Shown: piece after piece, positions 20,614 to 33,988 of the stretch
Layout: each line of letters opens with the position of its first letter
Position numbering within the stretch: the first letter of the stretch is position 1
Notes under the pieces: model-generated
What the model saw: the letters and a program-made list of their open reading frames with translations, nothing else
Database searches by the model: none
What the model was told of the DNA's origin: nothing
NCBI GenBank assembly: GCA_038503065.1
Contig: JBCAMK010000010.1
Coordinates: 1,860,001-1,924,000, forward strand
DNA length: 64,000 nt
Direction of reading: 5' to 3'
Source of the DNA: Paragyromitra xinjiangensis
Taxonomy: Eukaryota > Ascomycota > Pezizomycetes > Pezizales > Discinaceae
Translations under genes and position numbers: made by a program

Positions 20614-23595
20614 TGGTTTTTAGTTAGGAGTTTGTAGATTTCGCTTTTGGGTGTAGTTTTTTGGGGGTTTTTTATATTTTTTTTCCCCTTCTTTGTATTT
20701 ATAGTTTTGCGGGTAGGATTAGGGTTTTGGACAATCGGACCTTTATTGTATAAGTTTATGGGTTGACAGGAGTCGGTTTGTTTTGAGGTTTTAACCCCTT
20801 TTTATTTCCTAGGTTTATAGGAGACCGTGGGTGAAGGGAGGATGTATTGTAGCGGAATTTATCTCCCTCGTAGTGGGGGATATTCTCTCTACTCTTGTGA
20901 TTTCAAGGATACGTCCGTTTGTCGGACATATTTAATTACTTCTTATTATCCCCTAGATCGTAGCTCCTCACACACTGAAATTCAATACCTTGGGCTTTGG
21001 TCGCTTGATTTTTTCGGGGTCTGTAGCCTAAACTTGCCAATCATAGCAGAGATAATAGGCCCTGCTAAGTCTCTGCTTATGGATTCCCAGCTGTAAAACA
21101 CAAGAATTTGCGGGGAGATGTGCTGAATATGCCAAGCCGAGCTGTTTCAAATTCGCTGACTGAAGTCCGTGAAAATACTCGACTACGATCTAGGGGATAT
21201 ATGCCGGGTGTATATATGTGGTTATCTCTATTATTGGTCTTATCTTTTCCTCTACCTACGCAGGCTGTCTTAGCGGGGTTCCTACTGCCTCAGGTATTTC
21301 TCCGTTATAATTCATTCAGACGCCTACTCTGGGTGTTTGGAGGTTGGAAGCGGTGTCGGTGGGTGATATTGTGGAAATCGCTTAATTAGCTAAATAGTAG
21401 TATATAGTCTTTCTACCTTCACTTCGTTTATTTGTTCTATGGTGGGTGTGTTCAGCTCTTTGCCTAGTCGATGGATATCTGTTTATTTATTCAATATCGT
21501 GTGTTGAAAACGGGCTTCCTAATCGGGGGTCGATAGGAGATCTAGTGGAGACTCCAGTAGAGACACTAGAGAACGAGGTCGGAAGTTCCGGAGCCTGTGA
21601 AGAAATTTTCCTGTACTAGCTGCGTGTGCCCTTTATAAATTCGGGGCCAGTACCACAGTAGAGAGTACATCAATCAAGCTTTCTTTCACCTCTCGATCTC
21701 TATAAACTACATCGTGGGCGGGGTACGTGGCGAGTGAGAATTTGTGATTTAAACGTGGGGCAGCAACAGGCTTGATTAGTTGATTGATAATTCATACACG
21801 CATCCAGCCCTTAGGCTATGGCAGCTAGCACTATCAAAAATAAAAGGAACTCCATAGCACCCCCACTTCTCATCTGACTCTTCACCTTCTTTTCTATCTA
21901 TCAACATTATCTCTCCCCCGCCAATCACCAGCCACCCCGTCACCATTTCTTTCTTAACATACATTCCTTCCTTCCCAAATCATAACACCGATGTCCTTTT
22001 TCACATACTCCTCTCTCCACACACTCCAAATTCGCCACCACATATCCATACTGTCCTTTCTCCTTCTCCAGCTTCATCGACCACATTCTTTCCCCAAGTC
22101 CCGCCTATTTCCATCCCCATAACTCGTCTGTAAACCCTCCGACACACTCAACGGGCAGCAACAAGCTGATGGACTCTGTTGCATATATTCTTACCGTGAA
22201 TAAAAGATTCACTGGTGTTACAATCGAGTACTTCATGCGAGCGATAGGTTATGGTTGGCAACGTGTGCGCTCGGGAATGACAGCTGTCTTGCATTACGCT
22301 CCGACTAGCTACTCCATGCTAGAGCTTGTTATTATACACGAATGCATCTCAACAAAGCCTCCACAAATCGCCATCTTCCAACCGAAGCAATCCTCCTATA
22401 AGTTCGCCCAGGGCAAAAATGGAGACTATAACCGGGAAAACAGAAGCAGACCTGCAAATAAGCGAGATCATACAATGTGCCAAACTCATTGATGACCTCC
22501 AGCTCATCGAACAGGTCCCAGGTAGGTATCAACATAGTCTGACCGCCATCATAGGTCAAGACCAGAAGCCTCTAGATAGCTTTATTCTCTTGATCCGGCT
22601 TGCCTCCTGCGCCTAGCTAGTCTCAGAAATTCAACCAATGTCAAGACCTTGGTATTGGCCTCCCCAAAACCAAATTTCTAGCCTTCACGGTAGTGTTGGA
22701 ATAGCTTAGGCTTCGGCCTTTCTCCTCGTTGATGGATCATCCTCGACATTTGCAGCCCTTCACCCAGGGGCTCCACGTGGGCATGCCACATCTTGGGATT
22801 TCGACCACAATCTCGTTTCCTGGATTTCGACAAGATCCTGGGCCGTCAGCACTGTGTGGGCTCCCGTAAAACCAGACTGTTTGTTCGGCTCACCTTGGAA
22901 GTAGATCACACATACTAATCAAGCTCCCCATCCACGCATGCGGGTGGCACAATTGGAGTATGAGTCCACCAACTGGTCCAAGCCATGCTCAGAAGCTTTC
23001 AAAACGATACAAACACCAAACACTTCCAGCTACACATTCATAGATAATTTGCAGCACTGGTCGACTCCACTAGCTTTGTGTGCTTTTTCCATCGGCGGAA
23101 TTGTCCACGAAGCCTGAGACTAGGTGGTATAAAGTCAAAAGATCCAGGATGGTGCTTGGTGCTTTCCAGGCGACACTTGGAGGGATGAGTGCAGTGTTGA
23201 GGATTAATTTGTGGGCAATTGGTGTCACAGACTAGGCGTATTGTTTTTTTGAGGCTCTTCAGTAACTAATTCTTGGCGCCGTGAAAGCAACCATAACGCA
23301 ACCCGCATTATCCGGCCCCTCTCCACGTAGAGCTCGTGGGGGTATTTATTGGCCACGTTAGGACACAAGTCTCACACAATCTATACAGCGGTAACCCCAC
23401 TGTTCGTTTACAGCCAACCCGGTTACGGGGTACGGCAGTCGTTATCGGTTCCGGGTATTCCGTCCTGTCAAAGTTAAAAAAAGAAAAAGCCGCGATAACC
23501 ATGGGGGAGTTCAGTCAGAATCAAATACTTACAATTCATCAGTTAAATCCAAAATCAGAGACAATTCAAGTTACGCTAACCCATCCTATATTCCT
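20614..23595. other. Intergenic region, no supported gene
   Basis: The second copy of the 45-bp repeat is here (21773-21820). A possible short first exon starts at 22420 (METITGKTEADLQISEIIQC...) and meets a donor-like CCCAG|GTAGGT, but I could not find following exons, so I do not call it. The remaining frames have no domain. Confidence 0.5.
21773..21820. repeat. Dispersed repeat, copy 2
   Basis: Second copy of the repeat at 17737-17782, same orientation, ~1.2 kb downstream of a plus-strand gene. The 17-bp core is identical and the flanks are ~75% similar by eye. Confidence 0.6.
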
Positions 23596-24330
23596 CTACT
23601 TCCTCAAATATGTTTTAAGCAGCTCTTTAACCTTTTTGTAGTGAAGATCACGCGCCAGAGTTAACGGCGTTTCTCCATAGCGTCCCCGCGCATGTATATC
23701 AGCTCCTCTATTTAAAAGCAATGTAACTGTCGGTACAGATCCATACTCCACTGCTTGATGTAGCGCTGTCCTGCCCGCTTCGTTTCTAGCTTCGATATCC
23801 GCCCCATAATCCAGCAACGCCGAGATAATCACGTCCGCACCACTCGCTACCGCAATCTCCAGTGGTGTGGTACCACGATAGTCCTTGACGTCCAGCCTGG
23901 CACCCCTCTCCAGTAGTAGATTCACCATCTCCTCGAACACCTCTGTTATCGCGTGGTGGAGTGGTGTCTTCTTGAGTTGGTCCACTGCCTCGATGTTGGC
24001 TCCTTTGTCGAGTAGTAGTCGGACCATCGATGCGTCTCGGTGCACCACGACCTTGTGGAGTGCTGTGCCCGTAATCCACTCCTTTTTGTTCTGTATATCG
24101 ACGTCTGCACCCATGTCCAGTAATAATGCCATCAGCTGTTTGTAGCCTCGCTCGGCAGCCCAGAGTAGCGCGGGAATGCCATCTTTGTCATAAGTTGCAA
24201 ACTTGTGCAGGAGCGGAGTGAGGAGCTTGGCGAAGAAGCGGCTTGTCCGAAGGAGGGAGCTGAGAGATTCCGAGTCGAGGTGTTCGGCGATTGGGAGCAG
24301 AAGCTCGTTGGGGAGTTCTAGGAGCGACAT
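23596..24330 (-). CDS. F-box/ankyrin-repeat protein
   Basis: Intronless, 244 residues. The chosen start is the ATG at 24330 (MSLLELPNELLLPIAEHLDS); the in-frame codons upstream begin with TTG only. An F-box occupies ~2-45 (LPNELLLPIAEHL ... LLRTSRFFAKLLTPLLHKFA). Then come about six ankyrin units from ~52 to 240, each with the TALH/TPLH...LLL..GA pattern: ALLWAAERGYKQLMALLLDM, TALHKVVVHRDASMVRLLLD, TPLHHAITEVFEEMVNLLLE, TPLEIAVASGADVIISALLD, TALHQAVEYGSVPTVTLLLN and TPLTLARDLHYKKVKELLKT. The predicted job is substrate recognition for an SCF E3 ligase. The group is large and fast-evolving in ascomycetes, so the substrate cannot be guessed. Confidence 0.9.
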   Translation of the reverse strand: MSLLELPNELLLPIAEHLDSESLSSLLRTSRFFAKLLTPLLHKFATYDKDGIPALLWAAERGYKQLMALLLDMGADVDIQNKKEWITGTALHKVVVHRDASMVRLLLDKGANIEAVDQLKKTPLHHAITEVFEEMVNLLLERGARLDVKDYRGTTPLEIAVASGADVIISALLDYGADIEARNEAGRTALHQAVEYGSVPTVTLLLNRGADIHARGRYGETPLTLARDLHYKKVKELLKTYLRK

Positions 24331-27214
24331 GATATTTAACAATGATGTTGGGTTTGGGTGGAGAAACGGGTTGATGGGGGTTTGTGATACCGAAAGATAC
24401 TAGCGGTATTGTTTTTTCTAACGTTGTGGAGAGTTCAGGGGATGGGCTTCTAAATAGATAATAGTTGACATTCTAATAGGGGTGCTTTCGGGCGTCCCAG
24501 CAACCGTTCTTTACGATTCCAAGCAGCACGTCGTCGGTATTCGCTGTTCGAATCACGGAATAACGTATGTAGGGGTGGATCACTTCCGAGGCGTGCCACG
24601 GTAGTGAACACCATCTGCAGCCGCATTCCAATAAGAAACAATTCTTTGCGAGCCTTAGAACAAGTAACGTACCCCTGTTGTGAAAATGTCATAGGGTTAG
24701 GGTTGCTCCTGTGTAACTTCGCGAGCCGGCAGCTGGTAAGAACCTCATGTTCTAACTAAGGTGTTGATTGCGACGGACTTTGGGTATGTGCGGATGTTTA
24801 ATAGTTGTTTGAGGTTTAGCTGCAAAAAGACGAGAAACCCCCTTCTTTTTGTGTCAGTGCTCTCGATGTTTGCACTAGGCATGGAGCGTGGCAAAGTTGA
24901 GACATGACACAAATATCACGATTAGTCCTACCGAGTGGCGGCAAATCTGAGGGAATACAGATCTGGTAGGAGCAACACCAAATATCAGACAGATCAGAAG
25001 AACCTGGGCGATGCAGACTTCTTGTCCACCAACCCGAAAGGTTGGCTTTTGTGGCTTCTCGAGGCTAGGTCCTAGCGTCTAGCACGGTCACATTAGGCAT
25101 TCGAGAAAGAACTTGATAACAAAGTTGGATTTTAGAACCGGGGAACTCGATCTTGCGCATGCCCCGGAAAAGATCTGGATCTTGAAACAATAGGCCTTTC
25201 CTGAGATCGTGATCCCTTTTAGGTTGATTACAATTCCCGCAGGATCTAAATCTACGGATGAAAAAGAAAGGAAAAATAAGCCTTAGTCGACCCTAAAATC
25301 AGGCGCATTGCAGGACATTAAAACCTGGTAACCTCGTACAGTCTTGATAGTGGGAACTCAATCACTGAGCCCATAATTCCCCCCGTCTACACAGACGGTG
25401 CCTAGTCCGGAGATACCTATGGAAGTAATCCATCAATATGGTTGGTAATAAGACCATAAGCAGGAGGTGGATTAGTAAATCATATCAACATGCTACAATT
25501 TCAACGGCACCCAATTTATACATCGCTATTAAGAGCGCTGCTCCGTATGACGAATCCTTAAATTTGGGTAACCAGCAATCTAAAACCGGTACACTACGAG
25601 GCAGGGGTTACTTTTAATCGGAACAAAGCCGCTGATCTTAGTCATTAATAACCCGGAGTACCGTGCAAATGTTCATCTCCGGACATTAATCCGATCCACG
25701 GCCTGAAAACGAGGTTGTGAATAACGGGTACTCTACATCGAGCCGTTCGGTCAGCTCTCCGCTTCTTAGCCTAGTATCTAAGATATCTAATACGAGTTCT
25801 GTGTTCATCCGCCTGAACGCAGAAAAGTAATGTGGTGATTGCTGGGACGTGTATTCTGGCTAACGATCGCTTTTTTCTTTCTTTTTCTCTCGCTTGCCCC
25901 CACTGCGGTACGAAGAAATGGGTGTGGGTGGTTTCAACTGCAGCCACGATATGGCCATCTGCCATAGGCACTCCTTTTTTTTTTCCGAGTCTCAATTTTG
26001 AGATGGTAGATGATCAAATGCGAGTCATTTGGTTCATACACGTGGAGTCATTAGAGTAAAGTTCTTGATTGGATTAAGTTAACGAATTGGCAGGACTTGC
26101 ATTGTCTTGCTTCCCCATTGGCCACTGCCTCTTTGCTTCACGCAACTACATGTAGTACTTCTTAACACGACATTTGCGGTCCCCGAACATAGCCACATGT
26201 TTTGAGGACTAGCTTCTTTTGGCTATGCAGCTACTCCGCAGCCCATCTAACGTCTGCCCTTTTGTGCGTTGAAGATTGCTTTAGGCCGGTTCATCGCTCG
26301 GAAATCCCCTTTGTGGGAACATAGCCCCTTCATTAACACCTTTTTTTATCAAGGCAATGCTACGGATATGTTAACCGACCTTTTGGACTCTCTGCCTTCT
26401 TCGGCCAGCATTTTTTTGTGGAAACCCGTCTTGAGCGACCGGCTGCAATCCCTACACTGAATCCTATACTTCATCTGAAGTGAGCTATGAGTGCTATGGT
26501 TCCTACATCAACTCACACGCTAGATTTGATTGCAAGTTAAGGCATAACCGCTGCTGAGGAAGGAGGGGTTGCAAAATACTGGTTTGGTGGATGTTTCTAT
26601 CGTTTTGGTGGACACTTCAACAGTGGGTTGCCAGTAAATGACCTGGAGGTTGTTTCCTTTCTAACGCATCTTCATACTCTGGGGCATCAGAATGCTCAGG
26701 ATTCTGATACACTGGTTTGAGTTTGAAACTCTCCTTGAACCCACCGTTGTGTGAGACTACATTTGAAAAGCTATGATACTTAAATGTTAAAGACAGGCAC
26801 TACAGACGTGTGATGTTTACTTTATCTAACGGAGTAGGACTAATAGAGCTTCCATGGATTGCCACCTTTCTGTTATGTTTGGTACGAGAAGCCCGTTAGT
26901 GGGAGATGGATTGATAGATTTGTAGTGGGGAAACACCGGAAGACAGCCCGAGCATATAGGAAATGAGAGTTACTTGATTTCAAAAACATAGTAAAATGCT
27001 CCCGAATCCAGAAACGGGAACCCGAGTAAATTTTCTAAGACAGAAGGTATGTTGGCAACTCCCGCGGACTCACGAAAAGAAATGAGATCCTCTAGTTATC
27101 CTCTAATCCACCAACAACGCCATAACATAGAAAACACAAGAGAAAGAATCTAACACCAACGCGATAGAAACCCCGTCTAAAAAAAAAAAAGAACACCTGC
27201 CATTAAGAAACACC
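24331..27214. other. Gene-poor stretch
   Basis: No gene, RNA or recognisable transposon was found. Frames are under 85 codons. An AT-rich end (27080-27200) leads into the 3' side of the P450 gene. Confidence 0.6.
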
Positions 27215-28936
27215 TTAAACCACCTGAACTTCTTCATATAGCCTAACCAACGTCCCAGGATATGGCATGAAAGTAAGCGTCAAATCCCCCAACTCCTCGG
27301 TGTTCATATCAGCGTTCTCGATCCGCTCGAAATTCTGCACCAACCGCACAACAGCATAAGAGGCAACAGTCAACGCGAGTTGTTCTACCGCGCCGCACAC
27401 AGACATGTTAGTAGGCGTTTATATACTGCGCCACATAATAGATTGATTAAAGCTGAGACAAAAAAACTCACGCCCGATGCAAATACGCGGACCTCCGTTA
27501 AACGGCAGGAAATCCCATCCGCGAGATTTGCCTTCGTTCCATCGCTCGGGTCTAAAAGTATCTGCATCTTCCCCGTATATGTCCTTGCGGCGGTGTGCGG
27601 CGTAGACACTGTATACACATCTCTCTCCTTTCTCGATGAAGATCGGCGAAAGCCCATCGGGACCGCCTCCAAGGGGTAGAGTGGTATTTTTGTTGGCGTA
27701 TCGGAAGTTGCTCGGCGCTAGAGGATACAATCGCAACACTTACGAAGTATTAGCATTCTACAAGTTTAGCGTTGGCTAGGGGAACTTTACCTTCGTTCAA
27801 TACGCATTTTAGGTATTTCGCATCCTTCAATTGCTGATAGGTCGGTTTTTCTCGGCCAAAATCGTTCAGGACCTCTTGCCTCAGGTTATCCCACACCCTG
27901 GGATTTCTTGCCAAGCAATAGAAGACCCAAGAAAGAAAGCCGGCCTTTTTGGCAATATTGTTAGTGAATCAGTTGCTCCAACAAGATTCCCGAGCGAGAG
28001 AGGAAATACCGTAGTGTCCCGTCCAGCCACGAGGATATTCATCATCTGGTCTCTCAACACGATTGGATCCCGTGTCTCACGAGTGAGAGCCTCTAGGAAT
28101 ACATACTTTCCTTCTTTCTCTTCCTTGCTGTTTGTCTGGACTTTATTAATAGCCAGTTGAACTGACTGATCGACAAAAGCATGGACGTTTTTTACGGCCT
28201 GTGTGAAGGCTTTGGGCCGATACAGCCACCAGAAATTCTCCAGACTTACTCTGAAGGAGATAACTCGCTGGGCATAGTCCAAATCCTTGGCAAAGTTTGA
28301 GTTATCATTACCTAGTTGAGAATTGACTGACGCCCCGAACAAGAGACCAGTCGAGAAGTCCAAGGCAAAGTTCAGGAAGTATTCATGGAGATTTAGCACC
28401 TCTCCGTTTTTACTGGAAAGCCTCGAAAGGAGATTCTGCGTGTGTATTTCAAGATTGTCTAGGTCCATAATCTGACTCTTCTCAAATTGAGGCCTGAGCA
28501 TGGCCCTTGAATGCGCCCACTCCGCTCCATCGACAGTGAAGATACCTTCGCCGAGCACCTCGGCCCAGTTATCGTGTCGCAGCTTCCCTAGGTCGAAATC
28601 CCTAAACGATGTTGCGAGGATAGTCTTGAAGTTTTCCGGCTCGCAGGTCATGATTAACCGTTTACCAGCAATGGAGGTTGCAAAAGTGTTGCCGTTGCGT
28701 TGGAAGGCTGCTTGTGTGAAAGGCATGAACTTGTGTTGCTTTCGTACTTTGGATATAAGGAAAGGACGGGAAATATTGAATGTCCAATCCGTGGGAGCCT
28801 TGCTGGGAGGAAGACATCCGTGCTGGCGGGCAAAACGGGCGTTTGCGGATCGACTTTTTATGCCAGTGATGATACGGTATAGAAGGTATATCGCTAGAGC
28901 CGAGGATATTTGGATTACTGTGGTTTGGAGACCCAT
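27215..28936 (-). CDS. Cytochrome P450, CYP52-like
   Basis: Exons 28936-28010, 27944-27791, 27738-27472 and 27384-27215 encode 505 residues, normal for a microsomal P450. The N-terminus is a membrane anchor ([20 protein letters not shown]). Key motifs are all present. The I-helix GRDTTAGFLSW spans the first splice junction (~305-315). The ExxR is E360-V-L-R363 within NEVLRLYP. The PERF-like segment reads FRPERW. The haem loop is [15 protein letters not shown] with Cys447 as the thiolate ligand. The last intron splits the Gln after CIG. The overall pattern ([21 protein letters not shown]) fits CYP52-type enzymes, which hydroxylate the terminal carbon of alkanes and fatty acids in the ER; the substrate here is inferred from family only. 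Confidence 0.92.
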
Positions 28937-31900
28937 TTTTGAGAGATAGTTGTCACAGCGCTAGTAGTGGGTGAAGAGAGAAAAAAAGGTTGGTAGTTGT
29001 TATAGAGGGGAAAATAAGATTCAACGGGTTGGGCCAGCCTTGTTCGTATTATGTACCGTGCACGATATGACGAATTCTACATGGAACAAGTTTGGGGGCG
29101 AAGTGGACTAATAAATAGTATTTTTTTTCTTTTACAGCCAGAGGAACCATTCACTATTCAGCAGTACGTGGGCGAACATACCCGAGAAATTCACCGATGG
29201 GTCAGAAAGCACATAGGGCTACACGCTACGCGGAGGTACAGGTGATCACACCGGTGAGGTGGTCCACGGTTTCGATTATTTGGATACTGGCCTGGGCCCT
29301 TTGTCTAACCCTTAAGTCAATTTCTTGGCTATCGAACCTATGACCAAACCAGCGGTGTGGAGATATTGGAATGGCTTGCTACTGGAGCGTTCGAGAGACA
29401 CTCAGCTCGTTGGGTTCTCTCCCTCTAAAATCTTCAGGCTCTCTATGGAGAAACGAGTCCTGCCCCCAATACTTTGTGGTCCTGGAAACTAAAAGTGATC
29501 GTTGTCTGCATGGGGGCTGAACGCCTCGACTTTAGGGCACCAGATTCCCACTGAGATTACCGATTGTGGATTCTAATTGTGGAAGACGGCGAACAGCAAC
29601 GCTTCAGCCGCCCAACCAACTGTTTCCAACCATGTTCACCCCCGCTTCTAATGCATTTAGAGTGGGTAACATAGTTGCATGTGTTCTTCACTTCCTACGT
29701 AAGAAAAACAACTTAATTCTGGACCCGAGAAACATAGCCATACCTCATATCAAATTCTCGCGGTATAGTTCGTACGCACATATACTAACGACCGGTTTGC
29801 TTCCAGCTAGCTCCCGATCCAGTCATAGAAGTTGTTCGGAGATCAAGCAAGTACCCGCTGCAGCGGATTACAACGTCCGGTTAACGGACGTCCGTCCCTG
29901 CGCCTGTAGGTATCCTGTAACCAGGGGATTGTCTCGAGAGAAGGATAATTTTCGCCCGGACTGATGTGAGGAGGGACGAGACCGTACCTAAAACCCGTTC
30001 TCGTTCTTAACTGTCGTTGACAGCGCTTTCATAAGACGGCATTATATAGCCGCGGTATGCAATAGTAATATTTGACAGTTCCTGGTAAGTTCATCCCTGC
30101 CCAATCGGTCACGATCCTCGCCTCACAAATCCAGTAGACCACTCATCCATTTTAAACAGCTGACAGCGGAGGCTAATCACTTCTAGACAACTAGTGTTTG
30201 TTGGCCTAATAGATATTTTATTCCGCAGGCTTCCGATGTGCGTTGAGGATTCTTTTGAGGGGTTGCGAATATGCACACACGTGGCATGAACAACTTTACG
30301 CCGCATTACAAAGAACGCCCTCAAGAGGGAAAAACAACTCGATACAAACGTTTGGGTGCTGTAGTTGGAATAATATATAATAATTCTAGTAATTGCCCTT
30401 TTTTCTGTACGGGACCTTTACCTCCGATGGGAGTGTGCTGTATGTAGGCTTTCTTATCGCGCCGCGCTATTTTTTCCCCATCGTTTGAAAGGTAAGTGAA
30501 GTGGGGCAGAGCCGCGTTACACGGTTAGCTCAATAAGCAGCCGCAAGGCGTTTAGCACATACGCCTCCAGTTTATAAAGTAATTATAAATTTGTGGGTCC
30601 AACTCCATCTTACACACTTCTCACGCTGCATAAACCCACCAATAGAACCCCGCCATAGGCTAAATAGCTTAGGACACTTATAGGTAGTAAAGATACTGTT
30701 TTACTCACTACGTATACATCATAGAACCTCACTCGCGCGATGTAGCTGTGGGGGTTGAAGAAAGTTATATTCCGTAGTGTCTATCCACCACATCAGTACT
30801 AGTTCAACTCCGATAGGGCTGAAAGCTTAAATCAGAACAAAACCCGACGCATGTTCCTTGATCCATCCATCGGAGAGCCGTGTCAGCCCTATGGCTCATG
30901 GATTGGACGCAACCTAGAGATCGGATCCAGCGATGAACCCAGTAATTCTTTCCCACATTCCCACATATGAAGCCTTCCTCCAGGGGAAGTCCGAAACCTC
31001 GGCGAGTTTCTTCCGACGGTGGTTTCATATGCAGTCTCAGCCATTCTTTCCTCCAACAGATGGACCTTATCTATACTAGGCTACTTACTCCGAACACCGC
31101 GGTGTGTGGGATCGGGTCCAGTCCGGAGTAGCTACCATATGTGTTTCGGTCTTCTCCGATTCGCTGGCGCTGCGCGTAACGGTCAGCACGTCATAAAGAA
31201 CCTCCCCTGTAGTCGTTAAGCACACCGTTTGGCCTACTCCATCCGCTGAGAAAGCTTGGTCGATTGAGTGTCTCGGCTGAACCACTCATGCGTTGGAGTA
31301 GGTCGAGCCGAGCTATGCGCTGCGGAGGAATAAGTGTTTTGGGGTGGGAGCCGTTATGCATGTGCTGGGAGGACGTTGTTGGTGTGTTGATGCTTACACG
31401 TCATGAAATATCACTCATGGGATTTACGGAGGATGGCTGGAATGAAGAGTTAGTTCCATCGTGATCACATGTGCCTAGGTTGTATCGATACGGATGCGCG
31501 ACAAGGCTGGAGGACGATGATGGTGCTTCTTTTGTTGATCTAGGCCTTTTGTCCGTTGGTTGCGATATTCCTAGTTGCAAGTTACTTGTATGGTGTGTCT
31601 TGATGTATTGAACTAGTAGAACATCCCTAGGTACATGCCTGGTTCCACCATTTTTTTATTCTAGCAAGAAAACATGTCGGAGTTTGAATTAATCCGTGTT
31701 AGGGATATTCCTATTTCAACAACCTTCTCCTTGTCCTCGGTGAACAAACTCTGGAGAAAAGAAGATCGAGAAAGAATGAAGGAACAACGATGGCACGTTT
31801 CTACTCCCATATTATCCAATATCTCATCAACCCCAAAAAACCAATCGAGGAAAAATAGAAACCATTCTTCCACGATCCTGCTCCTCCCTCGCAAGGTCAT

Positions 31901-33232
31901 GTCTTCTCCGTACATGTTTATTCACCATACCTCAGCTCCAGTCCTCAGGTTTGAACATCCTCGCCCTCGCTAATATGGATTTGGCGAAATCAGACTCTAG
32001 GCGAATACGCGGTAATATTTGTTGCAGTGGCACACAATATAGTTTTTGGAAGTGCTTGTAGAATATGGTGTTATATCTACTCTATGTAGATAGGAATGTA
32101 TGCTGGTTCTAGTCCTCTGGTGATGTCTTTTGCGAAATAGATCCTCCGATATCTCGACGCCGGCTAGAATTCCTAATACACAGAAGGCATATTGGATCTG
32201 AATGCCCCGGCCCTCTCAACATTGTGTCTTGGTGCTGAATTCGCTAGATTAACGGCTGCTGCAATTGTGGCCGGGTAGGTGCTTTGCAGGCACAGTCATG
32301 GAGAAATAACTCTATGCCGTCTCCTGCGGGTTGAGAAGCCATTTCCTTAAAGGAATATAAAAGCTCTGGCATGTGGTGGAGTTCTCGGGTTTGTGTTAGT
32401 GTTTGTTTTCTGCATGTCGGAGATTTCGCAATATTGCATAGATATGGTTTTCTGTAGCTTTTGAAACATGTAAGGGATCAAAGAGAGAGAGTTTTAGAGA
32501 GGTGTCGATGCTTGTTGTCGCTTTCTTTGCGGAGGAATATGAAGGTTTATCATGTTCTAGGTGTTTTCGATGTCCTGGTTGTAATGATTAATGATAATGG
32601 GTTTGGGTTGTGAGTGAATGGTGTTGGCTGGAAATAGTAGCTCCTAGTAACATGATAAATTCGAAGAACTAACGTCCTCGTTTTTGAGTTGGATAGTGGT
32701 TCGACGGATTAGAAAATTGGTGTTTGTGATGAAGTGGATTGTGGGTAAGAAAGGCAGTCTCACCTCTTGTAGTATTTCCCATTCTATTTAATGGTGTTTA
32801 TCAGATTAATCAGGCAAGGTCCTGGATAATCCCGGATGAGGCTAATCAGAACAATGGTTTCCCTCTCCTGCCTGGCATAAATTAAACACCCTTCTTTCCC
32901 TTCAAGAAACTGTAACTTCGATCTTATTTACAATAACTCCCCTCGACGTACTGTTCAATATCCCCGTTTCTTCGTGCTCCCCGAGTGATTCGTTATGAAT
33001 GGAAGCTTCCACCACTGTTCCGCCAAGATGCGGCTCAACCCAGCTCCGGACCGGCACAGCCACATCCCGCCACCCGACACAGTTTCGTGTCCTTTTCCTT
33101 TGCCCGACCATATCTAGCCTGACGACCGAAGCCTTCGCCATCTCTTCCTCTCCATCCTCATCTTCTCATCATCGACCATAACCACCTCTCGGACCTATCT
33201 TCACCACAGACAAACCACCACAGTCACTCAAG
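28937..33232. other. Long gene-poor stretch between P450 and PHO88
   Basis: About 4.3 kb with no supported gene. The frames at 29566-29964, 30804-31028 and 31661-31973 have no domain and overlap. The last ~300 bp are C/T-rich leader of PHO88. It may be old mobile DNA decayed past recognition, but I see no LTR, terminal repeat or polymerase motif. Confidence 0.55.
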
Positions 33233-33988
33233 ATGAATCCACAAATGTAAGTTCCCAAAGACACCATCGCCATCACCGGTCGCTAACGGAAATGCGAAAC
33301 ACAGAACCAATCTCGTCGTGATCCTAGGGATGATGCAAGTGTCGAAGAAGATCCCCTTCGAAGACCCAACCTGGCTCAACGGCATCAGAGGACTGTACAT
33401 CCTCTCCAACCTGATTATCCTCGGACTGTACGTGTACTGTGGCCAGGTCATCAAGAAGAAGAACGGTTTGCAGCCCCCCCTTTTTAAGTTTTTTTTTTAC
33501 TCCTGGAATTGGGTTTGGCGTGCTAAAACTCTATTTGTGCAGATAATACAACCTTGAAATATGTTGAGCCTGCTGCACCTATGTCCGGCGAAGAGCCGAA
33601 ACTTACCACGACTACTATTGGCGCTTACGACCAGACCCAGCTGCGCGCGGCTTATAAGTCTGTGTTGATGGGTGTTGGTATGATGGCTGTGATGCACATC
33701 TACTTTAAATACACCAACCCTCTTTTGATCCAAAGTATGTTTCCTCCTCTCTACCCAGCTCTAGTTATATACTGACAGTTGCGAAAAGGTATCATCCCTC
33801 TCAAAGGCGCTTTCGAATCCAAGCTCGTCCAGATCCACATCTTCGGCAAGCCCGCAACCGGTGACTTGAAGCGTCCCTGGAAGGCAGCCGGTTTGATGCA
33901 GGGTATGGGAGGTGGTGATATCAAGTCTGATAAGAAGGCTATTGAGGAGGCTGAGAGGTCTGGGCGTGGTGGTGCCAAGGAAGAGTAA
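33233..33988 (+). CDS. PHO88: ER protein-targeting factor Pho88/Snd3
   Basis: Exons 33233-33246, 33305-33465, 33543-33734 and 33789-33988 give 188 residues, the same length as yeast Pho88. The N-terminus MNPQITNLVVILGMMQVSKK and the segment KIPFEDPTWLNGIRGLYILS are nearly diagnostic. Further conserved blocks are LKYVEPAAPMSGEE, YFKYTNPLLIQSIIPLKGAF and IHIFGKPATGDLKRPWKAAG. There are two hydrophobic segments (~33-52 and ~103-118). Pho88/Snd3 sits in the ER membrane and works in the SRP-independent (SND) targeting route; mutants also affect phosphate uptake. The tiny 14-nt first exon follows a CAAG-ATG context and is needed for the conserved MNPQI start. Confidence 0.97.

Noticed and set aside
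22420..22525. Possible first exon METITGKTEADLQISEIIQC...
   Set aside because: A donor-like site follows, but I found no downstream exon in a consistent frame.
22760..22866. Short minus-strand reading HTVLTAQDLVEIQETRLWSK...
   Set aside because: Protein-like but only ~35 codons, with no start, no splice partner and no family I can name.
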